Shown here: one piece after another, positions 32,368 to 39,206 of the stretch
How the letters are laid out: every line of letters starts with the position of its first letter
Position numbering within the stretch: position 1 is the stretch's first letter
NCBI GenBank assembly: GCA_004556745.1
Contig: SFFY01000012.1
Coordinates: forward strand, 1-51,076
Reading direction: 5' to 3'
Length of the DNA stretch: 51,076 nt
Source of the DNA: Bacteroidales bacterium
GTDB taxonomy: Bacteria; Bacteroidota; Bacteroidia; Bacteroidales; Bacteroidaceae
Notes under the pieces: model-generated
Database searches by the model: none
What the model saw: only the letters and a program-made list of their open reading frames with translations
Told to the model about the DNA's origin: nothing
Translations under genes and position numbers: made by a program

Positions 32368-32979
32368 TTATCGCGAGAGATTTTCGAGCAGATTAGACAG
32401 GTTGGCAGTGAAGAGGCGCACCGAAATGGCCAGGAGAATGATGCCGAAAAACTTGCGCAGCAGGTAAATGGCAGCCTTACTGATAACTTTCTCCACGCGG
32501 TCGGTGGCTTTAAGCACGATATAGACAAACACCATGTTCAGCAACAGGCCGATAATGATGTTCACCTGTGCATATTCCGCTCGCAGCGACAGCAGTGTGG
32601 TGAACGAGCCTGCGCCCGCGAGCAGCGGGAACACCACGGGCACGAGCGTGGCCTCCTTGATGGGGCCTTGGTTCTTGAAGATTTCAACGTCGAGAATCAT
32701 CTCCAGCGACATCAGAAAGATAATCAGCGAGCCTGCCACGGCGAACGACTCGATGTCTACATTGAACAGCCGCAGCATCGCGTCGCCGGCGAAGAAGAAC
32801 GCGAGCATCAGCGCGAGCGAAATCAGCGTGGCCTTCCAGGCATTCACGGGCCGCCCCTGCTGTTTCAGACTAAGGAATATCGGCGTGGAGCCGAGTACGT
32901 CAATAACGGCAAAGAGCACGATGAACGCGCTCAAAATCTGCTGAACGTCCAGACGGGACAAGAGGTAAGCAATGTCCAT
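32368..32979 (-). CDS. MarC family integral membrane protein
   Basis: This 203-residue protein has six hydrophobic segments and the MarC family pattern: an N-terminal IVLFAVIDVLGSTPIFL, later LIIFLMSLEMIL and PVVFPLLAGAGSFTTLLSL. The function is uncertain, since the old link to multidrug resistance is not supported in E. coli. Its stop codon touches a possible start codon of the HD-domain gene, so the two are probably cotranscribed. Confidence 0.9.
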   Translation of the reverse strand: MDIAYLLSRLDVQQILSAFIVLFAVIDVLGSTPIFLSLKQQGRPVNAWKATLISLALMLAFFFAGDAMLRLFNVDIESFAVAGSLIIFLMSLEMILDVEIFKNQGPIKEATLVPVVFPLLAGAGSFTTLLSLRAEYAQVNIIIGLLLNMVFVYIVLKATDRVEKVISKAAIYLLRKFFGIILLAISVRLFTANLSNLLENLSR

Positions 32980-33018
32980 AATATATTATTGTCTATTTTA
33001 GTTGATAGAAAGAGTTTG

Positions 33019-33225
33019 TTATTGGGCGTTTCTAAGTTCTTCGAGAAGCTCTTCTTGAATGTACCCGTCGCTCATCAGTTGCAAACCACTTTTCGGATTT
33101 GACAACTGCTGATAAACCTTCGTGGAATAGAACAAGTCGAGTGCCCGCTCTGCATCAATGTGCAAAGCGTCCGCCAGTTGCATAATGATTCTACTTTGTT
33201 TGCGCCAAAGAACAGTGTCTCTCAT
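33019..33225 (-). CDS. Small DUF3791-like protein, second of pair
   Basis: This 68-residue protein begins MRDTVLWRKQSRIIMQLADALHI and ends GLQLMSDGYIQEELLEELRNAQ. It resembles the small DUF3791-type proteins often encoded next to DUF3990 or other toxin-like genes; the assignment is from memory of the pattern. The ATG at 33225 is chosen over an upstream TTG because GGAGG lies 7 bases before it. It follows a related small gene by about 37 bases. No DUF3990 partner is present on either side. Confidence 0.7.
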   Translation of the reverse strand: MRDTVLWRKQSRIIMQLADALHIDAERALDLFYSTKVYQQLSNPKSGLQLMSDGYIQEELLEELRNAQ

Positions 33226-33262
33226 AGTCAATCCTCCGCGTTAAGTGTTTCAGACGATAGAG

Positions 33263-33496
33263 TCATGCTTCTGCCTCCCAGTTTAAGAGCGTTTCGCTAA
33301 TATCATCTGCCACCCAATCAAGGCTTTGGGTATGCAGGTCATCGTATCTCTTTATCAGGCGGCGGTGTATCAATCCTTGCTTTTGCAACCTGTCGTGCAT
33401 CTCTTTGCCAGAAATGCCAAGTTTGCGTGCACCGCTTTCTATCGCCATGACAGCGAAGTGAATGCGCCGATAGGTATCATTGTCCGTGTGGTTCAT
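33263..33496 (-). CDS. Small DUF3791-like protein, first of pair
   Basis: This 77-residue protein reads FAVMAIESGARKLGISGKEMHDRLQKQGLI and then LHTQSLDWVADDISETLLNWE. The LHTQ and DDI..TL pattern is what I associate with DUF3791. It starts 9 bases after the lpxB stop, so it probably shares that transcript. It may be a component or remnant of a toxin-antitoxin-like module, but no toxin is visible. Function is unknown. Confidence 0.72.
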   Translation of the reverse strand: MNHTDNDTYRRIHFAVMAIESGARKLGISGKEMHDRLQKQGLIHRRLIKRYDDLHTQSLDWVADDISETLLNWEAEA

Positions 33497-33505
33497 ATCA
33501 AGTTA

Positions 33506-34657
33506 TTATTTCCTATTCAAAATCTCCACCATCTCCCGTGCTGCGTGCTGCGGTGCGCCCGGTTCGCCGAGCAGGCGGCGCATTTCGGCGTAGCCTTTCA
33601 GTTGTGCGTCGCGTGCCTCTCCGCCGGGCAGAATGCTGCGCAGGGCGGGCGTGAGGCGGGCGGCGTTCATGTCGGAAGCCACCAGTTCGGGCACCACTTC
33701 GCGGCCGCACACGAGGTTTACCAAAGAGATATACGGCACTTTGAGGAAGAGGCGGCGGGCAAGGCGGATAACGGGACCGAGCGGAATGTAATAGCACACG
33801 ATTTGCGGCACGCCGAACAAGGCGGTCTCAAGCGTTGCCGTGCCGCTTGTCACGAGGGCGGCCGTGGCGCGGTGCAGCAGTTCGTAAGTGCCGCCGCGTA
33901 TCAGGCGGAATCTGTCCGCGCTATGGAAACCGCGCTGCTCTGCCTTTTGCATGGCCTCGCGATACAGCCTGTCGGGGATTGCCGGGGCGCAGGCTACGCA
34001 AAACTCCCACGCCGCGCCGTCTTGCCCCGCCGCTTCGGCCGAGAGCAGCATCGTGGGCAGATTGTCGAGAATTTCCTGCCGCCGCGACCCAGGCAGCAGT
34101 GCCACCGTGCGCCCGTCGGGCTGCGGCTGTCCGTGCTTGGCACAAAAGGTGGTCACCTCGTCCACCGTGGGGTTGCCCACGTAAGAAATGGGATAATGGT
34201 GCTTCTTCTCAAAGAAATCTATCTCGAAAGGCAGAATGGAGAACAGGCGGTCTACGTTGCGCCTGATGTCCTTGATGCGCCGCTCTTTCCATGCCCATAT
34301 CTTCGGGGAAATATAATAGAACACGGGGCAGAGGGCGCGGTCGTGCACGAAACGCGCCATCTTCAAGTTGAAGCCGGGATAGTCCACGAGTATCAGCGCG
34401 TCGGGCTGCCATTCGGCAATTTGCCGCTTGCAGTCTGACATGCCCCGCAAAATAGTGCGCAGGTGCAGCAGCACGGGAATGAAACCCATGTAGGCAAGGT
34501 CCTTGTAGTGGCGCAGCAGAGTGCCGCCCACGGCTGCCATGCAGTCGCCGCCGTAAAAGGCAAAGTCTGCTTCGGGGTCGGCTGCCTTTAATGCTTTCAT
34601 CAGTTCCGAGGCGTGGAGGTCGCCGCTCGCTTCGCCGGCAATCAGGAAATAGCGCAT
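33506..34657 (-). CDS. lpxB: Lipid-A-disaccharide synthase
   Basis: This 383-residue glycosyltransferase (GT19) joins UDP-diacylglucosamine and lipid X to form the lipid A disaccharide on the inner face of the inner membrane. Diagnostic motifs are MRYFLIAGEASGDLHASELMKAL at the N-terminus, VDYPGFNLKMARF, KIWAWKERRIKDI, LPFEIDFFEKKHHYPISYVGNPTVDE and LLPGSRRQEI. It lies downstream of surE with a 50-base gap, the order common in Bacteroidetes. Two small unknown genes follow closely. Confidence 0.96.
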   Translation of the reverse strand: MRYFLIAGEASGDLHASELMKALKAADPEADFAFYGGDCMAAVGGTLLRHYKDLAYMGFIPVLLHLRTILRGMSDCKRQIAEWQPDALILVDYPGFNLKMARFVHDRALCPVFYYISPKIWAWKERRIKDIRRNVDRLFSILPFEIDFFEKKHHYPISYVGNPTVDEVTTFCAKHGQPQPDGRTVALLPGSRRQEILDNLPTMLLSAEAAGQDGAAWEFCVACAPAIPDRLYREAMQKAEQRGFHSADRFRLIRGGTYELLHRATAALVTSGTATLETALFGVPQIVCYYIPLGPVIRLARRLFLKVPYISLVNLVCGREVVPELVASDMNAARLTPALRSILPGGEARDAQLKGYAEMRRLLGEPGAPQHAAREMVEILNRK

Positions 34658-34707
34658 TTTGTTCGTTTTGCTTGTTGGTTGAGGCGTTGCAATTTGCCTG
34701 TTTTCTT

Positions 34708-35475
34708 TTACCGAAAAATATCTTTCAGATTTTCTTTCAGCTTATAATCAGTCACGTCCAGCTGCGTAGGCGTGATGGCGATATAGCCGTGCGCCAGGGC
34801 GTAGCGGTCGGTGTCGTCAGCCTCTGGTTCCAGTTCGCGGCAGTCGCCCACCAGCCAAAAGTACGTGCCGCCCCAAGGGTGCTCGCGGCGTGCCAGTTCG
34901 TGCTCCCAGCGGCTATGCGCCATGCGGCAAAGGCGAATGCCCTTAAATGAGGCGGCTTTGGGGAAGTTCACGTTGAGGCAGGTAAATGGGGGCAGGTTGG
35001 CGGCGAGCGTTTTCAGCGCGATGTCTGCCAAGTAGGGCAGGACGGGCGTGAAGTCGGCGTTTGCGCTGTGGTCGCAGAGCGAGAACGCCACGGACGGAAT
35101 GCCTTGCAGCGCGCCCTCCGTCACTACGCCCATTGTGCCGGAATAGTGCGTGTTGACCGAAGAATTGTCGCCGTGGTTGATGCCGCCCACCACGAGGTTG
35201 GGGCGTCGGTCGGCAAACTCGTTGAGTGCCACCTTCACGCAGTCGACCGGTGTGCCCGAGCAGGCGCAGAGCGTCAGCCCCGGTTCTTGGCGCACGATGC
35301 GGTAGCGCAGCGGCGTGGCAGCCGAAATGCTGCACCCCGCGCCCGAGCGTCCGTCCTCGGGAGCCATTACGAGCAAGTCAGCCACGGGGCGGAGTGCCTC
35401 GATGAGGCATTGCAGGCCTTTGGCTTCGTAGCCGTCGTCGTTTGAAAGGAGAAAAAGAGGGCGTTGATGGGTCAT
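34708..35475 (-). CDS. surE: 5'-nucleotidase SurE
   Basis: This 255-residue metal-dependent phosphatase acts on nucleoside monophosphates. The N-terminal SNDDGYEAKGLQCL (11-24) has the metal-binding Asp pair. APEDGRSGAG, SGTPVDCVKVAL, VVGGINHGDN and HYSGTMGVVTEG complete the family pattern. It is divergent from rplS across a 211-base gap. A TAAATTTG element on the minus strand (35514-35521) could be its promoter. Confidence 0.95.
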   Translation of the reverse strand: MTHQRPLFLLSNDDGYEAKGLQCLIEALRPVADLLVMAPEDGRSGAGCSISAATPLRYRIVRQEPGLTLCACSGTPVDCVKVALNEFADRRPNLVVGGINHGDNSSVNTHYSGTMGVVTEGALQGIPSVAFSLCDHSANADFTPVLPYLADIALKTLAANLPPFTCLNVNFPKAASFKGIRLCRMAHSRWEHELARREHPWGGTYFWLVGDCRELEPEADDTDRYALAHGYIAITPTQLDVTDYKLKENLKDIFR

Positions 35476-35513
35476 TATATATCTTTTAGGGTAAAATTAC
35501 TGCTTTCCGTATG

Positions 35514-35521
35514 CAAATTTA
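35514..35521 (-). promoter_or_regulatory. -7 element (TAAATTTG) of surE operon
   Basis: TAAATTTGC on the minus strand lies 39 bases before the surE ATG and faces away from the rplS promoter. Confidence 0.5.
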
Positions 35522-35567
35522 TAATTGTTTCTTGGTTGCTTAAAGAGAAATGCCGCTAAAAAACTTG

Positions 35568-35595
35568 TTTGCTTATAAGAAAATACGTAATTTTG
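35568..35595 (+). promoter_or_regulatory. Promoter of rplS
   Basis: TTTG (35568-35571) and TAATTTTG (35588-35595) are separated by 16 bases, with C following the -7 element. The spacing is slightly short of the consensus. Confidence 0.65.
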
Positions 35596-35599
35596 CACC

Positions 35600-35686
35600 C
35601 GCGTTGCCGTAAGGCCGCTGTCGGGATGAGTGTTCCCCGTTATGCACTACGGCGCGACAGACAATTTCTAAAAGCTTTATTTAAAA
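35600..35686 (+). promoter_or_regulatory. Structured leader of rplS, possible L19 autoregulatory element
   Basis: The 87-base leader contains CTGTCG (about 35619) pairing with CGACAG (about 35656), enclosing inner GC-rich pairs. Before it, GCCGTAAGGC forms a small hairpin. Ribosomal protein leaders of this kind often bind their own product, but I cannot match this one to a known family. Confidence 0.45.
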
Positions 35687-36055
35687 ATGGCTGATTTAAT
35701 CAAAATTGCTGAGCAAGCATTTGCCACAGGTAAGTCTTTCCCCTCTTTCAAGGCCGGTGACACGATTACCGTAGCTTACAAAATCATTGAGGGTAACAAG
35801 GAGCGTATCCAGTTGTATCGTGGCGTTGTAATCAAAATCTGTGGTCACGGCGAAAAGAAGCGCTTCACTGTTCGCAAAATGTCGGGTACCGTTGGTGTTG
35901 AACGTATCTTCCCCATGGATTCTCCCAACATCGACAGCATCGAAGTGAACAAGATCGGTAAGGTACGCCGCGCTAAGCTCTACTACCTGCGCAAGCTCAC
36001 AGGTAAGAAGGCACGCATCAAAGAAAAGCGTACTAATGTGCAGAAAGCCGATTAA
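35687..36055 (+). CDS. rplS: 50S ribosomal protein L19
   Basis: This 122-residue ribosomal protein sits at the 30S/50S interface. It matches L19 throughout: FKAGDTITVAYKIIEGNKERIQLYRGVVI, GVERIFPMDSPNIDSIEV and GKVRRAKLYYLRKLTGKKARIKEK. The short C-terminal tail is normal for Bacteroidetes. It is a single-gene unit, with a promoter and structured leader upstream and a terminator downstream. It is divergent from surE. Confidence 0.98.
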   Translation: MADLIKIAEQAFATGKSFPSFKAGDTITVAYKIIEGNKERIQLYRGVVIKICGHGEKKRFTVRKMSGTVGVERIFPMDSPNIDSIEVNKIGKVRRAKLYYLRKLTGKKARIKEKRTNVQKAD

Positions 36056-36088
36056 TGTGGCTAAGCTAAACGCCTATCAAAGAACAAA

Positions 36089-36133
36089 CGCGGAGGTCTT
36101 TCCCACTCGGGAAATGCCTCCGTTTTGTTTTTC
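36089..36133 (+). terminator. Terminator of rplS
   Basis: CGGAGG...CCTCCG encloses TTCCC/GGGAA and is followed by TTTTGTTTTT. Confidence 0.85.
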
Positions 36134-36149
36134 CTAAAAAAGAAATACG

Positions 36150-36926
36150 ATGACCGTAATTTATCCTTCGCCCATTTTCGGCCCCGTGCATAGCCGGCGC
36201 CTCGGCGTGTCGCTCGGCGTGAACCTCATGCCGGCCGACGGCAAGATTTGCACATTCGACTGCATCTACTGCGAGTGTGGCTTAAACGCCGAGCGCCCCG
36301 TCCGCCTGCCGCGCCCCACGCGCGAGGAGGTGCGCACCGCCTTGCAGCACAAACTGGAAGAGATGCAGGCAGCCGGCACTGCGCCCGATGTCATCACCTT
36401 TGCCGGCAACGGCGAGCCGACGGCGCACCCGCAGTTTCCCGAAATCATTGCCGACACGCTCGCGCTGCGCAACCGCTACTTCCCCAACGCCAAGGTGAGC
36501 GTGCTGAGCAATGCCACGCGCACGCCGAACGAGGCGGTGCATCGCGCTTTGCTGTCGGTGGACAACAATATTCAGAAACTCGACACCGTGTGCCCCGACT
36601 ACATTCGGCGCATCAACCGTCCGCAGGGACACTACGACGTGGCAGAAATCATCAAGTCCCTTGCTGCTTTCGGCGGGCACGTAATTGTGCAGACGATGTT
36701 CATGCAGGGCAAAGATGCCGACGGCGCGGACGTTGATAATTGCGGCGACGAATATGTGCTGCCTTGGCTCGCGGCAGTGAAACAAATTGCGCCTTCGGAG
36801 GTGATGATTTATACCATTGCCCGCGAAACGCCGGTGCAAAGCCTGCGCAAGGCTGCGCCCGATCGACTCGACCGCATTGCGCGGCTGCTCGAAGCGGAAG
36901 GCTTAAACGTTTCTGTTTCTTATTGA
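36150..36926 (+). CDS. Radical SAM protein
   Basis: This 258-residue protein has the 4Fe-4S/SAM motif CTFDCIYC (C34, C38, C41), preceded by FGPVHSRRLGVSLGVNLMP, and then the VITFAGNGEPTAHPQF motif. This fits the small YfkAB/COG0731-like group of radical SAM proteins found widely in anaerobes. The reaction is unknown. The first 15 bases upstream directly follow the rplS terminator, with no clear promoter. An interrupted palindromic repeat begins just after its stop. Confidence 0.88.
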   Translation: MTVIYPSPIFGPVHSRRLGVSLGVNLMPADGKICTFDCIYCECGLNAERPVRLPRPTREEVRTALQHKLEEMQAAGTAPDVITFAGNGEPTAHPQFPEIIADTLALRNRYFPNAKVSVLSNATRTPNEAVHRALLSVDNNIQKLDTVCPDYIRRINRPQGHYDVAEIIKSLAAFGGHVIVQTMFMQGKDADGADVDNCGDEYVLPWLAAVKQIAPSEVMIYTIARETPVQSLRKAAPDRLDRIARLLEAEGLNVSVSY

Positions 36927-36930
36927 CAGT

Positions 36931-37016
36931 AGGGGCGTTTTGCAAATGGCGTGCAAACGAGCGCAATAGAGCTCGCTCTAATTGCCGAGTGCAGCCGACA
37001 TTATTTAAAACGCCCG
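36931..37016. repeat. GGGCGTTTT palindrome carrying a nested insert, copy 1
   Basis: GGGGCGTTTTGCAAATGGCG at the left and TTTAAAACGCCC at the right are the halves of the common 20-bp palindrome. Between them lies a segment of about 60-65 bases that contains GCTCGTTTGCACG and GCCGAGTGCAGCCGACATT, read on either strand. The copy at 41523-41614 has the same insert type at the same point. Confidence 0.8.
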
Positions 37017-37060
37017 GTTATTGATTGACTGCATTTGTTGTGTCATGCGGCGCATACGTC

Positions 37061-37080
37061 GGGCGTTCTGCAGAACGCCC
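37061..37080. repeat. Palindrome GGGCGTTCTGCAGAACGCCC
   Basis: A perfect 20-bp variant with a compensated T-to-C/A-to-G pair relative to the common form, followed by CTACTG. It lies 57 bases before tilS. Confidence 0.9.
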
Positions 37081-37137
37081 CTACTGCCGGTTATGATTGT
37101 TTTTGTTTAATTTGAACAATAGGTATAATTCCTTCCC

Positions 37138-38439
37138 ATGCACCTTCTTCCTCTTTCCCATTCTTCCCGTTACCTTGTGGCGGTGAGCGGCGGCGCAGAT
37201 TCCGTGGCGTTGCTGCTCTGTATGCTGCGCGAGGGTTACGAGATTGAGGCGGCGCACTGCAATTTCCAGTTGCGCGGCGAGGAAAGCGAGCGCGATGAGC
37301 GGTTCGTGAGAGAACTTTGCGAGCGGCGCGGCGTGCGCTTGCACACGGTGCGCTTCGATACGCGGGCGGTAGCAGCCGAGCGACACGAAAGCATAGAAAT
37401 GGCGGCGCGGCGACTGCGCTACGAGTGGTTCGACACGTTGCGGCGCGAGCGCAAACTCGACTATGTCGCCGTGGCGCACCACCGCGACGACAACATCGAA
37501 ACCTTTCTGCTCAACCTCCTGCGCGGCGCGGGCATTCACGGCCTGACGGGTATGCGCAGCGAGCGCGGCGGCGTGGTGCGCCCCTTGCTCGAAACCACGC
37601 ACGCGGAGATTTTGCAGTTTCTCGAAAGCGAGGGGCAGCCTTTCGTTACCGACAGCACAAATGCCGACACACAATATCGCCGCAACAAAATCCGCCACGA
37701 ACTTTTGCCCTTGCTCCGCACGCTCAATCCCTCTGCCGATGCCACGCTTGCCGACACCGTTCGCCGCCTTGCCGATGCCGAACTTCTGTTTGACTATGCA
37801 GTGTCTGCGCTTTCGGGTCAGGTGATGCGCCGCTGCGGAGATGTTTTGAAAATCGACCTTGCCGCGCTCCAGCGCACACCCGCGCCCCGGCTCTTGCTTT
37901 TTGAATTGCTTTCGCCCTATGGTTTCAACGGCACGGAGGTCGACGAAATCCTTTCTGCCCGTGCAGGCGGCTCTTGGCAGACAGCCGCGCACCTTGCCAC
38001 GCGCACAGGCACGGCGGTGGAGGTTGCGCCCATGCCGCAGCCCGTACCTGAAACCGCCTTACCATTTGAGGGTAGCATCTCTTTGCCCGGCGGCCGCGTG
38101 CTGACCATTGAGCGGTTGCCGCGCGAGCGGCTCGGCGACATTCCGCGCGAACCGAATGTCGCGGTGCTTGATGCCGATGCGGCGGATACATATATATATA
38201 TAAGGAGTGTGCGGACGGGCGACCGCTTCTCGCCTTTCGGAATGCGCGGCACGCAACTCGTGAGCGACTATCTCACCAATCGCCGCCGCTCGCGCATTGA
38301 CAAACTCCGCGCGCTTGCCGTGTGCGATGCGCGGGGCATCTTGTGGCTTGCCGGCGAGCGTCCCGACAACCGCGCTGCCGTGAAACCCGAAACCAAAAAC
38401 ATTGTGAAACTTGTGCTTTCCTACGTAGAAAAGCCATAA
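37138..38439 (+). CDS. tilS: tRNA(Ile)-lysidine synthase
   Basis: This 433-residue enzyme converts C34 to lysidine in tRNA-Ile(CAU), which is essential for reading AUA. The PP-loop SGGADS (17-22) is followed by EAAHCNFQLRGEESERDERFV, VAVAHHRDDNIETFLLNLLRGAGIHGLTGM and DSTNADTQYRRNKIRHELLP, all TilS-specific. A C-terminal domain with SVRTGDRFSPFGMRGTQLVSDYL completes it. A run of about six TA repeats (about 38189-38202) lies inside the coding sequence, within the codons for TYIYIRS, and could be prone to slippage. Confidence 0.96.
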   Translation: MHLLPLSHSSRYLVAVSGGADSVALLLCMLREGYEIEAAHCNFQLRGEESERDERFVRELCERRGVRLHTVRFDTRAVAAERHESIEMAARRLRYEWFDTLRRERKLDYVAVAHHRDDNIETFLLNLLRGAGIHGLTGMRSERGGVVRPLLETTHAEILQFLESEGQPFVTDSTNADTQYRRNKIRHELLPLLRTLNPSADATLADTVRRLADAELLFDYAVSALSGQVMRRCGDVLKIDLAALQRTPAPRLLLFELLSPYGFNGTEVDEILSARAGGSWQTAAHLATRTGTAVEVAPMPQPVPETALPFEGSISLPGGRVLTIERLPRERLGDIPREPNVAVLDADAADTYIYIRSVRTGDRFSPFGMRGTQLVSDYLTNRRRSRIDKLRALAVCDARGILWLAGERPDNRAAVKPETKNIVKLVLSYVEKP

Positions 38440-38478
38440 AAAACAGCCCGAAACCTTGCTGAAACAAGATTATAAATA

Positions 38479-38486
38479 TAATTTTG
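38479..38486 (+). promoter_or_regulatory. -7 element (TAATTTTG) of rubrerythrin gene
   Basis: TAATTTTGC lies 60 bases before the ATG at 38547, with TTGC at the -33 position. An upstream in-frame start at 38484 overlaps this element and is therefore unlikely. Confidence 0.65.
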
Positions 38487-38546
38487 CAAAGAAAAAAACG
38501 GACATTGCGTCCCTCTAAAAACAAACAATCTAAAAACTTACTCAAA

Positions 38547-39098
38547 ATGAAAAAGAAATTCATCTGCACCGTTTGCGGTTACATCTACGAAGGTACCGAA
38601 GCTCCCGAAAAATGCCCCATGTGCGGCGTTCCCGCTTCTAAGTTCAAAGAACTCAGCGAAGAGGGCTCGCTCTCTTTCGTTGCAGAGCACGAAATCGGCG
38701 TTGCCAAAGGTTGCGACGAGCAAATGATTAAGGACCTCAACAATCACTTCATGGGCGAATGCACCGAAGTGGGCATGTACCTCGCAATGAGCCGCCAAGC
38801 AGACCGCGAAGGCTATCCCGAAGTGGCCGAGGCTTTCAAGCGTTACGCTTGGGAAGAGGCAGAACACGCTTCTAAGTTTGCCGAACTCCTTGGCGACTGC
38901 GTTTGGGACACCAAGACCAACCTCGAAAAGCGCATGAATGCTGAAGCAGGTGCTTGCGAAGACAAGACCCGCATTGCCAAGCGTGCCAAGGAACTCAACC
39001 TCGACGCTATCCACGACACAGTTCACGAAATGGCCCGCGACGAAGCCCGTCACGGCCGTGGCTTCGAAGGTCTTTACAACCGTTATTTCAAGAAGTAA
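38547..39098 (+). CDS. Reverse-type rubrerythrin (N-terminal rubredoxin domain)
   Basis: This 183-residue protein reduces hydrogen peroxide in anaerobes. The rubredoxin-like iron site comes first (C7, C10, C23, C26 in CTVCGYIYEG and CPMCGVPASKF). The ferritin-like di-iron domain follows, with EVGMYLAMSRQ, EEAEHASKF and HEMARDEARHGRGFEGL. This domain order is the reverse of classical rubrerythrin and is common in Bacteroidetes. The length is normal. It has its own promoter and a strong terminator, consistent with high independent expression. Confidence 0.94.
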   Translation: MKKKFICTVCGYIYEGTEAPEKCPMCGVPASKFKELSEEGSLSFVAEHEIGVAKGCDEQMIKDLNNHFMGECTEVGMYLAMSRQADREGYPEVAEAFKRYAWEEAEHASKFAELLGDCVWDTKTNLEKRMNAEAGACEDKTRIAKRAKELNLDAIHDTVHEMARDEARHGRGFEGLYNRYFKK

Positions 39099-39120
39099 TT
39101 CAGAACTTGTTATAACGCAA

Positions 39121-39169
39121 CAAAAAAGCGTGCTACCCGGCATCGGGTGGCACGCTTTTTTGTTTTTCG
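39121..39169. terminator. Bidirectional terminator between rubrerythrin and relA/spoT
   Basis: AAAAAAGCGTGC and GCACGCTTTTTT frame an inner ACCC/GGGT pair. The A and T runs on both sides serve both convergent genes. Confidence 0.9.
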
Positions 39170-39206
39170 ACGCATTGTTCCTAATGGGAAGAACTTGACC
39201 TTTCTC

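Noticed and set aside
31411..33102. A 563-codon plus-strand open frame across ZIP, HD and MarC genes
   Set aside because: It spans three well-supported minus-strand genes and shows no domain.
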